Positions 6,921-12,754 of a stretch of DNA of 22,469 bases are shown one piece after another (within the stretch, counting starts at the first letter, position 1; the number at the start of each line of letters is the position of its first letter). The stretch is from a virus, in the IMG/VR virus record IMGVR_UViG_3300010354_008821, positions 1 through 22,469 of that record. One strand, written 5' to 3'. The position numbers and the translations under genes were made by a program. The notes beneath the pieces were generated by a model that saw only the letters and a program-made list of their open reading frames with translations, was not told the origin of the DNA and ran no database searches.

Positions 6921-7044
6921 GATTGTCTCCGAAATAACGTTGATAAAGTTCGTTTGCTTCTACTTGTTTTCCATTATCTGTAAGGTCCTTTATGACCTTC
7001 AGAATTTTTCTTTTGAAATTAATCGAAGATTCTGCCCCATCCAT
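6898..7044 (-). CDS. 48-residue small protein between two cell-wall hydrolases
   Basis: The ATG at 7044 is preceded by AGGAGG at five-base spacing, an excellent ribosome binding site located within the 3' end of the peptidase gene. The product starts MDGAESSINFKRKILKVI and then reads KDLTDNGKQVEANELYQRYFG, a basic, amphipathic, probably helical protein with no membrane segment. It overlaps the peptidase by 26 bases and the lysozyme by 23 bases, so all three are probably translated together. Its function in lysis or virion assembly is unknown; it does not look like a holin. Confidence 0.65.
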   Translation of the reverse strand: MDGAESSINFKRKILKVIKDLTDNGKQVEANELYQRYFGDNHGKNRPS

Positions 7045-7690
7045 CGTTGCCTCCTGGACACCAACGGTGCTTAAGAACTGCTTTGGTATAGATAGTTTTT
7101 TTACCGTTAGTCACAGGACCAGTATAGTTATCGTTCAATGAACCATAGGGGTCATTGACATAATAACCTTTTCCGTCTGGTGTCTTACCGATTACAACAC
7201 ACATATGCCCACCAGTAGGTGCAGAAAGAGAACCCCTATGGAGTATGCCAATAACAACGGGCTTCCCAGCGTCCAGACTTTTATCGATATCAGCAAAAGA
7301 TAAATTGTAACTAAAGTGTGACTTAACACCATAACCTGCCAGAACCTTTGTCTGTACCGAATGGTCAGTTGTGTCACCAATTGCGAATACTTTCTTAACG
7401 TATTCGTCATCACCTTTAATGCTTCCTGGCTTGAGGAAAGCAAGACACATAGCACATGACGAACTGTTGCAAGTTCTATGTGCATCTCTGTAGTTATCTA
7501 CTTGGTTAAAGTATGGAACTGCAAGAACTGCTGGAGTTGGTGGTTTTGTTCTGTAAATGCCAATCCAATCAGTCTCTGCATCATCAAGGAACTGAGCAGG
7601 TAGGTTATCCTCTAACCATTGTACTGCTGCCACATGGTTCGCATTACTATCATCATAATACTTGAAAAAGTTATGAAGATCTAAGGTCAT
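7019..7690 (-). CDS. C39-like papain-fold peptidase with N-terminal module
   Basis: Starting at MTLDLHNFF gives 223 residues. The upstream in-frame ATG (7708) lies at or before the transcription start expected from the late promoter, and the chosen start matches that of the lysozyme. Residues 1-47 repeat the lysozyme module (DLHNFFKYYDDSNANHV, AVQWLEDNLP, DWIGIYR). The rest fits a peptidase C39-like (papain-type) domain: Cys74 in TCNSSSCAM aligns with the usual CGPASLAM, His162 in GGHMCVVIG and Asp180 in VNDPYG complete the triad. A likely substrate is peptidoglycan cross-bridge peptides, inferred from the adjacent endolysin. NlpC/P60 or CHAP assignments fit the order of motifs less well. Confidence 0.8.
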   Translation of the reverse strand: MTLDLHNFFKYYDDSNANHVAAVQWLEDNLPAQFLDDAETDWIGIYRTKPPTPAVLAVPYFNQVDNYRDAHRTCNSSSCAMCLAFLKPGSIKGDDEYVKKVFAIGDTTDHSVQTKVLAGYGVKSHFSYNLSFADIDKSLDAGKPVVIGILHRGSLSAPTGGHMCVVIGKTPDGKGYYVNDPYGSLNDNYTGPVTNGKKTIYTKAVLKHRWCPGGNDGWGRIFD

Positions 7691-7714
7691 CGGATATTTC
7701 TTAAACACTGAAGA

Positions 7715-7722
7715 TATTTATA
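7715..7722 (-). promoter_or_regulatory. T4-type late promoter TATAAATA for the lysis cassette
   Basis: A perfect TATAAATA on the minus strand lies 25 bases upstream of the peptidase start codon. It fits T4-family late promoters and would drive peptidase, 48-residue protein and lysozyme late in infection. Its first bases share the T tract of the terminator directly upstream. Confidence 0.65.
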
Positions 7723-7746
7723 AAAAAAGCACCTCATTGAGGTGCT
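7722..7746 (-). terminator. intrinsic terminator of the redox operon
   Basis: AGCACCTC and GAGGTGCT form a perfect 8-bp stem with a 3-base loop, followed on the minus strand by a run of seven T. It lies about 22 bases after the peroxiredoxin stop and closes the redox operon. Confidence 0.85.
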
Positions 7747-7768
7747 TTATACTTATTTTATTTTATAT

Positions 7769-8296
7769 TTAAACAGTAGTACCAACCTTCACAGTAGTTT
7801 TCACATATTCAAAAACATTTTCTGGTGTCGATACTTCATATGGGTCGGTGTCTGCGTTGTCACGGAAACCATCTTCAACGAAAATCTTTTCGATGATTCC
7901 ATTTTCCACCACTGCAGCATAACGCCAAGACCGATCACCGAAACCAAGGTTAGATTTACTGACAAGATATCCCATAGACCGTGTGAAATATGCATTGCCA
8001 TCTGGAATAAGTTTTACATTCTTGATATTTTGATCTTGTGCCCAGGCATTCATTACGAATCCATCATTTACAGAGATGCAATAGATTTCATCAATACCAA
8101 GTGCTTTAAAGTCTTCATACTTCTCTTCAAAACCAGGAAGTTGATAAGCACTACAAGTAGGAGTGAATGCACCTGGCAGTGAAAAAATAATCACTCTTTT
8201 ATTGTTAAACAGTTCAGAAGTAGTACGAGTTACAAACTCTCCTGCCTCACGAAAAATAAACTGAATCTGAGGAACTTCATATTGTTCTTTACGCAT
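7769..8296 (-). CDS. peroxiredoxin (Prx5/redoxin type)
   Basis: I use MRKEQYEVPQ as the start because GGAGGT lies five to six bases upstream; the reading frame is open further, to 8374, but that part overlaps the HLIP gene. The product of 175 residues has the peroxidatic site PGAFTPTCS with Cys48, matching the PxxxTxxC signature of the Prx5-type redoxin family, and later SVNDGFVMNAWAQDQ and RSWRYAAVV segments typical of the family. It would reduce H2O2 or organic peroxides with electrons from a thiol donor. The thioredoxin-like protein in the same operon is an obvious candidate partner (inferred). It is the last gene before a terminator. Confidence 0.92.
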   Translation of the reverse strand: MRKEQYEVPQIQFIFREAGEFVTRTTSELFNNKRVIIFSLPGAFTPTCSAYQLPGFEEKYEDFKALGIDEIYCISVNDGFVMNAWAQDQNIKNVKLIPDGNAYFTRSMGYLVSKSNLGFGDRSWRYAAVVENGIIEKIFVEDGFRDNADTDPYEVSTPENVFEYVKTTVKVGTTV

Positions 8297-8309
8297 TTTT
8301 ACCTCCATA

Positions 8310-8417
8310 TCACCAAATACCCGGAATAATCTGCCCCGTAAAGGCATAACTGCCAATTGCAGCAACAATACCAATCATTGCTGCCCAACCATTAATACGT
8401 TCTGCTCGTTCATTCAT
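8310..8417 (-). CDS. hli: short high-light-inducible protein (HLIP), second copy
   Basis: The product has 35 residues and reads MNERAERINGWAAMIGIVA followed by AIGSYAFTGQIIPGIW. The ERINGWAAMIG motif is the HLIP/LHC chlorophyll-binding helix signature (ExxNGxxAMxG), with Trp in place of the usual Arg after NG. AAGGAG precedes the ATG by about seven bases and overlaps the stop of the previous gene. HLIPs bind chlorophyll and carotenoid in the thylakoid and dissipate excess light energy. This copy is little more than the membrane helix. It ends 14 bases before the peroxiredoxin start. Confidence 0.88.
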   Translation of the reverse strand: MNERAERINGWAAMIGIVAAIGSYAFTGQIIPGIW

Positions 8418-8429
8418 TGTTTTTCTCCT

Positions 8430-8615
8430 TTATTTTACTTTAGAATAGATATATGTTTCACCATAATCACGGTGAATTTTGTAACCAACAACTGCACCCT
8501 TAGTATTCATAAGTGCGGGCATAAAAACAATTGTAAAAAATACTGCTGGAGCTCCAATAATAAGAGCAGCAACGATTACATAATAAGTCAGCAGTTCAGC
8601 TAGAGAGTGTTCCAT
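8430..8615 (-). CDS. 61-residue membrane protein in the redox operon
   Basis: A hydrophobic segment of about 28 residues (LTYYVIVAALIIGAPAVFF and beyond) is followed by a polar tail (GYKIHRDYGETYIYSKVK). Its start overlaps the upstream gene by 20 bases. The size, one membrane span and setting among HLIPs and ferredoxin suggest a thylakoid or inner-membrane peptide, but I cannot match it to a named photosystem subunit. Confidence 0.6.
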   Translation of the reverse strand: MEHSLAELLTYYVIVAALIIGAPAVFFTIVFMPALMNTKGAVVGYKIHRDYGETYIYSKVK

Positions 8616-8874
8616 TATAAGGGTGTCGTTGTTTAAGTTCAGGATTTAATTGTGAAGGAACAACTGGGTTCCTTGATTTGTTTTTAATTACGATGAAAGC
8701 ATCGTTTTGATAAGTGACTGTTCCAAAAGGTTTTGCCCATTTTGGGTTTGCATTTGGACTAGTAGCAGTTCCTGTGACTGCTACTCCACCAATTTCAACT
8801 GAGATATCATCATCTTTATCCCATCCAAGTGTTTCAAGAGCAATTGCAAACTGCCCAAGCATATCAGCACTCAT
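8596..8874 (-). CDS. 92-residue soluble protein of unknown function
   Basis: The ATG overlaps the thioredoxin-like gene's TGA (ATGA). The N-terminal third is helical (DMLGQFAIALETLGWD), and the middle is beta-rich (ISVEIGGVAVTGTATSPN, FGTVTYQNDAFIVIKNK). There are no Cys residues, signal peptide or membrane segment. The family is not recognised. Its place between thioredoxin-like protein and HLIP genes suggests co-expression during light or redox stress of the infected cell. Confidence 0.65.
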   Translation of the reverse strand: MSADMLGQFAIALETLGWDKDDDISVEIGGVAVTGTATSPNANPKWAKPFGTVTYQNDAFIVIKNKSRNPVVPSQLNPELKQRHPYNGTLSS

Positions 8875-9161
8875 GCGTATTGATCTAATAGTGTTTTAAT
8901 GTTTTGTGTAATGCCCATACCACCGATCTTTTCCTCAAGTTTAGCACCATCGGGATCAGTAATAATAAGAACAGGTGTAGCAGTTACACCATACTTCTTA
9001 GCAAGGGCAATGTTTTCTTCAGGGATGGGGACATCACTGAAGTCTTCAAGGTCAATCTTTTCAATAACACTAATCCTTTCGTCCCCAATAGCCTTGAAGT
9101 ATTTGTCTACAAGGGCACATGGACCACAAGATTGTTTAGAAAATAGATAGAATTTATTCAT
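8871..9161 (-). CDS. thioredoxin-like protein (CGPC)
   Basis: The product has 96 residues with the thioredoxin active site CGPC at residues 12-15 and the cis-Pro motif TATPVLII near residues 61-68, in the order of a minimal thioredoxin fold. FYLFSKQSCGPC resembles short phage thioredoxin/glutaredoxin proteins. The ATG at 9161 overlaps the ferredoxin stop (TGATG); an in-frame GTG immediately before is less likely. Possible roles are reducing phage ribonucleotide reductase or the operon's peroxiredoxin; both are inferences. Confidence 0.85.
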   Translation of the reverse strand: MNKFYLFSKQSCGPCALVDKYFKAIGDERISVIEKIDLEDFSDVPIPEENIALAKKYGVTATPVLIITDPDGAKLEEKIGGMGITQNIKTLLDQYA

Positions 9162-9454
9162 CACAGATTCTCTTCCTGCTCAGTCAGAATCACACAATCA
9201 CTAGTTGGGTATGCCACACAAGTCAACACCCAACCTTCTGCCTGCTGCTCATCATCAAGGAACGATTGCTCCTCGTTATCTACGGTGCCAGAGATGAGTT
9301 TTCCTGCACAAGCCGAACAAGCACCTGCTTTACACGAAGAAGGAAGATCAACGCCTGCTTCTTCTGCTGCTTCAAGAATGTATTGATCATCAGGGCATTG
9401 GATTGTAGTTTCGGTGCCATCAGGAGATTGAAGAGTGACATTAAAAACGGTCAT
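9161..9454 (-). CDS. petF: plant-type [2Fe-2S] ferredoxin
   Basis: The product has 97 residues, normal for photosynthetic ferredoxin. Cluster ligands are Cys41, Cys46, Cys49 ([14 protein letters not shown]) and Cys79 ([10 protein letters not shown]). The start at [13 protein letters not shown] fits the family's N-terminus, and its ATG overlaps the stop of the 28-residue peptide (TAATG). In the host it would take electrons from photosystem I. Cyanophage ferredoxins are known auxiliary metabolic genes, often linked to bilin synthesis; no bilin reductase gene occurs in this window. Confidence 0.95.
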   Translation of the reverse strand: MTVFNVTLQSPDGTETTIQCPDDQYILEAAEEAGVDLPSSCKAGACSACAGKLISGTVDNEEQSFLDDEQQAEGWVLTCVAYPTSDCVILTEQEENL

Positions 9455-9540
9455 TAGTAAGTCTCGCAAAGTTTTTCAACAGATGCTGCCAGTAAAACAA
9501 AAAAGGCAACGGATGTCATTGTAAACAAAAGTGAAGTCAT
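9454..9540 (-). CDS. 28-residue membrane peptide between hli and petF
   Basis: The peptide starts [19 protein letters not shown], with one membrane helix, and ends in a short tail SVEKLCETY. The TAA stop overlaps the ferredoxin ATG, and the start lies ten bases after the HLIP stop, so it fills the gap exactly. It resembles the tiny single-helix subunits of photosynthetic complexes in size and form only; no match is claimed. Confidence 0.5.
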   Translation of the reverse strand: MTSLLFTMTSVAFFVLLAASVEKLCETY

Positions 9541-9549
9541 TGTCAAGTC

Positions 9550-9759
9550 TCAAACTACTCCAAAGAAGAGGTGCCCAGTGAGAGAATAAGAAATAGCACC
9601 AGCAACAATACCGAGCATTGCCCAACGTCCATTCATCTTCTCCGCTTTTTCAGCATAGGGTTCGATGCCATAACGATCAAGATCTTCCTTAGTCATATAC
9701 ATCGAAGGTTCTTTGGCAAACATATTCATTTGCCCAAATTCATTTTTAGTTACAGTCAT
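9550..9759 (-). CDS. hli: high-light-inducible protein (HLIP)
   Basis: The product has 69 residues. A polar N-terminal half (with EDLDRYGIEPYAEKAEK) precedes the chlorophyll-binding helix motif EKMNGRWAMLG at residues 40-50 and a membrane helix to TGHLFFGVV. It is the first gene after the promoter at 9787-9815, with a leader of about 20 bases and no strong Shine-Dalgarno motif. The role is photoprotection of photosystems in the infected cyanobacterium. Confidence 0.95.
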   Translation of the reverse strand: MTVTKNEFGQMNMFAKEPSMYMTKEDLDRYGIEPYAEKAEKMNGRWAMLGIVAGAISYSLTGHLFFGVV

Positions 9760-9786
9760 AATAGATTTGTAAAGAACTGTTACAAT

Positions 9787-9815
9787 ATTATATATGAAAT
9801 CTAAAGAAAAAACAA
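9787..9815 (-). promoter_or_regulatory. sigma70-type promoter of the redox operon
   Basis: On the minus strand, TTGTTT and a perfect TATAAT are separated by 17 bases. The -35 lies in the T tract of the terminator just upstream, and transcription would start about 20 bases before the first HLIP. This would let host RNA polymerase express the operon early. Confidence 0.6.
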
Positions 9816-9836
9816 GGGTAGAAACCCACCCTTGTT
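9804..9836 (-). terminator. intrinsic terminator after the small barrel protein
   Basis: AACAAGGGT and ACCCTTGTT form a 9-bp stem with an 8-base loop, followed on the minus strand by TTTTTTC counted from the stem's end. It lies about 40 bases beyond the stop of the gene at 9875-10252 and would also stop readthrough from the glycan operon. Confidence 0.85.
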
Positions 9837-9850
9837 AGAAAATGATAACT

Positions 9851-9872
9851 TTATAAGTATCGATACTTATAA
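9851..9872. repeat. perfect 22-base palindrome centred on ATCGAT
   Basis: A perfect dyad with no spacer runs outward from ATCGAT through AGTATCGATACT to TTATAA at both ends. It sits two bases after the stop codon of the small barrel gene and before the terminator. It could be a dimeric protein binding site, or part of the 3' RNA structure. I know of no assigned function. Confidence 0.7.
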
Positions 9873-9874
9873 TA

Positions 9875-10252
9875 TCAGAAAGTATAACGAACTTTTAGTT
9901 CACCACCAAGACCAAAGATTTCAGAATCAAAACCATACTCACCAGCAACTTTTACTTTGCCAGTCAGACGATCTGCAATAGGAAAATTAACACCGATTTC
10001 ACCAACAGCGACTCCTTGACCATCACCACCATTAGACCACTCATAACCAGGGCCAATTTCACCAAATACAGTTACACCATTTTCCAGTTTCTGCTCGTAA
10101 CCAACACGAAGTTCGGTTTGACCACCAGTATAATCACCATCAACTACAGCACTAGTAGTTTTAGATTCCACATAAGGTGCTGCCATAGCAGGTGCTGCCA
10201 GCATAGGAAGAGCAGCAAGAGCAATGAATTGTTTCATAAGTTTATTAGACAT
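9875..10252 (-). CDS. small outer-membrane-type beta-barrel protein
   Basis: The product has 125 residues. A signal peptide ends at APAMA|A near residue 24. The mature part consists of alternating strands (TELRVGYEQKLENGVTVFGE; GVAVGEIGVNFPIADRLTG; GGELKVRYTF) ending in the terminal Phe typical of outer-membrane barrels. About 100 mature residues would allow roughly eight strands or an oligomeric barrel. The start may be 10252 or MKQF at 10237. It has its own promoter and terminator. I infer an exported surface protein of the infected cell or virion; no named family recognised. Confidence 0.75.
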   Translation of the reverse strand: MSNKLMKQFIALAALPMLAAPAMAAPYVESKTTSAVVDGDYTGGQTELRVGYEQKLENGVTVFGEIGPGYEWSNGGDGQGVAVGEIGVNFPIADRLTGKVKVAGEYGFDSEIFGLGGELKVRYTF

Positions 10253-10286
10253 ATTTGAGTTTACAAGTCTCTTTTGAGACTCAATT

Positions 10287-10316
10287 ATTTTAACATTTCC
10301 TTTGGGATCATGTCAA
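10287..10316 (-). promoter_or_regulatory. sigma70-type promoter for the small barrel gene
   Basis: On the minus strand the consensus -35 TTGACA (10311-10316) is followed after 18 bases by TAAAAT (10287-10292). The -35 overlaps the end of the last glycosyltransferase gene. The leader contains a 6-bp hairpin (AGTCTC/GAGACT, TTTT loop on the plus strand) at 10266-10281 that is not followed by a T run. Confidence 0.55.
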
Positions 10317-11125
10317 GTGTTTTGTTCCATATTTGGTTTAGTAACAGGTTTCATATAATGATCATAATAATCATAATCCAATAAAGTCTTAATTGGAACT
10401 TGATTGCCGTTTTCTTGCCAGAATTTCATAATGTTTTCTACATTATGCTTATGGAAAATCTCTACATGATCTTGGTGAATGTTTGAGTGAAAATCATAAC
10501 GATAAACAAATAGGGGCATTGAATATGTCTTTCCTGCATTGAAAAGAATTTCATCAGCAACTGCCCGTGGTTTTACACCATTATCAATTTTATACTTGTC
10601 TCCTCTGAAATGCATATCAGCAAGTTTTTGTGCATATCGGCGAGTAAATACATTACAAACAGTGCAAAAGTTTGTAAGAATTCTTGGATGTAAATTAGCA
10701 ACTAGATTTCCAGTGCTAGTAATAGAAAGTTGCAAACAATCCCAATCATAAGGAAGACTTTCTTTAAATAACTTCCAGTTAAATGGCCAAAACTCTACAG
10801 TATCAAAGACAATATCATCTTCACAGATAATAGCAATTTCCTCATCAGTTTCTTCAAGGAAATATCTAAGTGCTTTAAGATGAGATAGGGTGCATCCAAG
10901 TTCCCCAGCATTCATCTGCGGAGGAATATTTCCTTCAAGATAAACACTCAAATCATTTGTTCTTCCATCATATCCCGAAATTCTTACATTGGGAATATTG
11001 TAGTAAGAAAACAGTTCTTCGGTTTTTTCTTTTCTCTCAACATCAGTATCAAGATTGATCCAATAAACTGGACCAAATCCCTTGATCTTCTTTTTGATTG
11101 TTGATGTATTAATTGCTTTGGTCAT
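10313..11125 (-). CDS. glycosyltransferase family 25-like (LPS type)
   Basis: I chose ATG at 11125 over an upstream in-frame TTG (11152); this leaves a 17-base overlap with the preceding gene. The product has 270 residues. The GT25 hallmarks are visible: VYWINLDTDVERKEK near the N-terminus, GELGCTLSHLKALRYF, and the acidic metal-binding IICEDDIVF. GT25 enzymes transfer galactose or glucose in lipooligosaccharide synthesis. It is the last gene of the glycan operon and appears to be a paralogue of the gene just before it. Confidence 0.85.
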   Translation of the reverse strand: MTKAINTSTIKKKIKGFGPVYWINLDTDVERKEKTEELFSYYNIPNVRISGYDGRTNDLSVYLEGNIPPQMNAGELGCTLSHLKALRYFLEETDEEIAIICEDDIVFDTVEFWPFNWKLFKESLPYDWDCLQLSITSTGNLVANLHPRILTNFCTVCNVFTRRYAQKLADMHFRGDKYKIDNGVKPRAVADEILFNAGKTYSMPLFVYRYDFHSNIHQDHVEIFHKHNVENIMKFWQENGNQVPIKTLLDYDYYDHYMKPVTKPNMEQNT

Positions 11126-11759
11126 CGAATTTAATTGGTTCTGGTCTGACAATAATCGGTTCTTTACTTTTTCTAATGTTTTGAGATATAGAATACTTTC
11201 TCAAATCATGATAGGTATATTCTTTATTATAATTGTCCTGATAAAACATTGGGTTATTTAAAGAATATACTTCATAATATTTTGCCATTTCTGCAATTGA
11301 TTTATCAAAATGTTGATTTGCTTTATAGGCACAATAATATGCAACATCTTTTACCATGCTAGCATAATTATCTGATAGATACAACATAGCATGAGTGGAA
11401 AGCATGTTATGAACTCTGCTTATCTCATTGGTAATTTCTTCATACAAAACACCAGAAATATCTCCATTATAATATCCAAAAGCAGAAATTCCAAGATACA
11501 TAAAATCAATGTCTTCGGGAACTCCAAGATCAGTGACTTCATTCTTTAAAGAACAATCATCTTCAAGAACGATAAAAGGTGCTGTTAGTCCTTCAGAAAG
11601 AAGTTTATGATGACTTTTTTCACATCCCCATTCTGCCTCAACACCAGGAAATCTTTCATAATTAAATCCAAGTCCAGAGAGCATCTTTTCCATGCATTCT
11701 CTTTTCTCTTCATGTTTATCAAGATTAATATAATAAGTTTTAATATCAGAAAGTTTCAT
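11109..11759 (-). CDS. second GT25-like glycosyltransferase
   Basis: The product has 216 residues. TYYINLDKHEEKRECMEKM matches the GT25 N-terminal motif, AEWGCEKSHHKLL corresponds to the GxxGCxxSH step, and APFIVLEDDCSL is the DxD-like acidic site. It is shorter than its neighbour and diverges after residue 90, so sugar specificity cannot be read. The ATG overlaps the upstream stop (ATGA). Confidence 0.75.
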   Translation of the reverse strand: MKLSDIKTYYINLDKHEEKRECMEKMLSGLGFNYERFPGVEAEWGCEKSHHKLLSEGLTAPFIVLEDDCSLKNEVTDLGVPEDIDFMYLGISAFGYYNGDISGVLYEEITNEISRVHNMLSTHAMLYLSDNYASMVKDVAYYCAYKANQHFDKSIAEMAKYYEVYSLNNPMFYQDNYNKEYTYHDLRKYSISQNIRKSKEPIIVRPEPIKFDDQSN

Positions 11760-12754
11760 AGATTATTATAAAGATTTTTCCATTGACCTAGAATTTTTTC
11801 TTCCAATCTTTGTGAATGATACTCACAATTTTCTTTGATGACATCTTGACTATGTTTAATACTAGTAATTAGTTTGGGAATCTCTTCAAAACTATTATAG
11901 TAATACCTACAATCTTCAAGTTCTGGATCATACCATTCTAATACATCAATAATACTATCATCAAATTGTGCAGGTGCTAAAGGAATTCCATATCCAGCAG
12001 TGTTCTTTAATTGTTTCATTAAGGGTTTTGCTGGCAATAATGCTGGGACACCAAGATGAATCAACTCAAAGCAAATCAATTTAGAAGGAGCATCTGGAAG
12101 AGTGATCATAGCATAATGCCTCTTCAACTCATTAATATCAGAATATCTTTCACCATCTCCACCCTGCGCCTTAACTCCCATATCAATAAGAGTTTGTTTG
12201 AGATTCATGAATTTATTATCATTATAATACATTCCTACCCAAACATCATTATCTTTTTCTACGGGTTCACTATTTGCAGCCCACTTTCCTAAAGGTGTAA
12301 TCACCTCCCAGTTTTCGGTGCGAATTCCATTAGCATCAGCCCAAACCTTTTCAAACAAAGTGTAAGGGACAATTTTTACATTTGGAAAATCGTTTGCTTT
12401 ATCAAATAATTTTGTCCATTCTTGATCGTCAAAAATATCATAGTTATAACGATTACAAATCCAAATAACAAGTTTGCCAGTGAATTCTTCAATATTTTCA
12501 AGAATAATTCTACTTGCTGGAGCAGTATCTGAAGTTAAAACAACGTCAAATGAATTGAGATAATCTTTTACTTCACTCCAAACAACTCTAGCAAGTGGAG
12601 CACTCATTCTAAAAGATTCTATCGGATTAATAACAGTGAGAGTCTCACCAAGTTCAAGAATTTTTTGAGATGTGACCTCATGTCCCAATTTACTTAAAAC
12701 ATATTCTTGATCCTTAAAGCATCCAATGTGATGAGAAAGGTGTAAAATTTTCAT
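11756..12754 (-). CDS. GT-B fold glycosyltransferase-like protein
   Basis: The product has 332 residues. MKILHLSHHIG is a typical first strand of a GT-B Rossmann domain. The C-terminal half has PLGKWAANSEP, a strand DVWVGMYYND, and SKLICFELIHLGVPALLP, matching the E-rich nucleotide-sugar-binding helix of GT1/GT4-type enzymes (K/R-x-E-x-x-x-x-G-x-P). I assign the fold and general role (glycosyl transfer in the host cytoplasm), not the sugar. It is coupled to both neighbours by 4-base overlaps. Confidence 0.65.
   Translation of the reverse strand: MKILHLSHHIGCFKDQEYVLSKLGHEVTSQKILELGETLTVINPIESFRMSAPLARVVWSEVKDYLNSFDVVLTSDTAPASRIILENIEEFTGKLVIWICNRYNYDIFDDQEWTKLFDKANDFPNVKIVPYTLFEKVWADANGIRTENWEVITPLGKWAANSEPVEKDNDVWVGMYYNDNKFMNLKQTLIDMGVKAQGGDGERYSDINELKRHYAMITLPDAPSKLICFELIHLGVPALLPAKPLMKQLKNTAGYGIPLAPAQFDDSIIDVLEWYDPELEDCRYYYNSFEEIPKLITSIKHSQDVIKENCEYHSQRLEEKILGQWKNLYNNL

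Noticed and set aside
7742-8182. Plus-strand 146-residue open frame
   Set aside because: It is the antisense of the peroxiredoxin gene, which has active-site motifs and a good ribosome binding site.
8904-9146. Plus-strand open frames opposite the thioredoxin-like gene
   Set aside because: They are shadows of a recognised CGPC gene on the other strand; no start signals.
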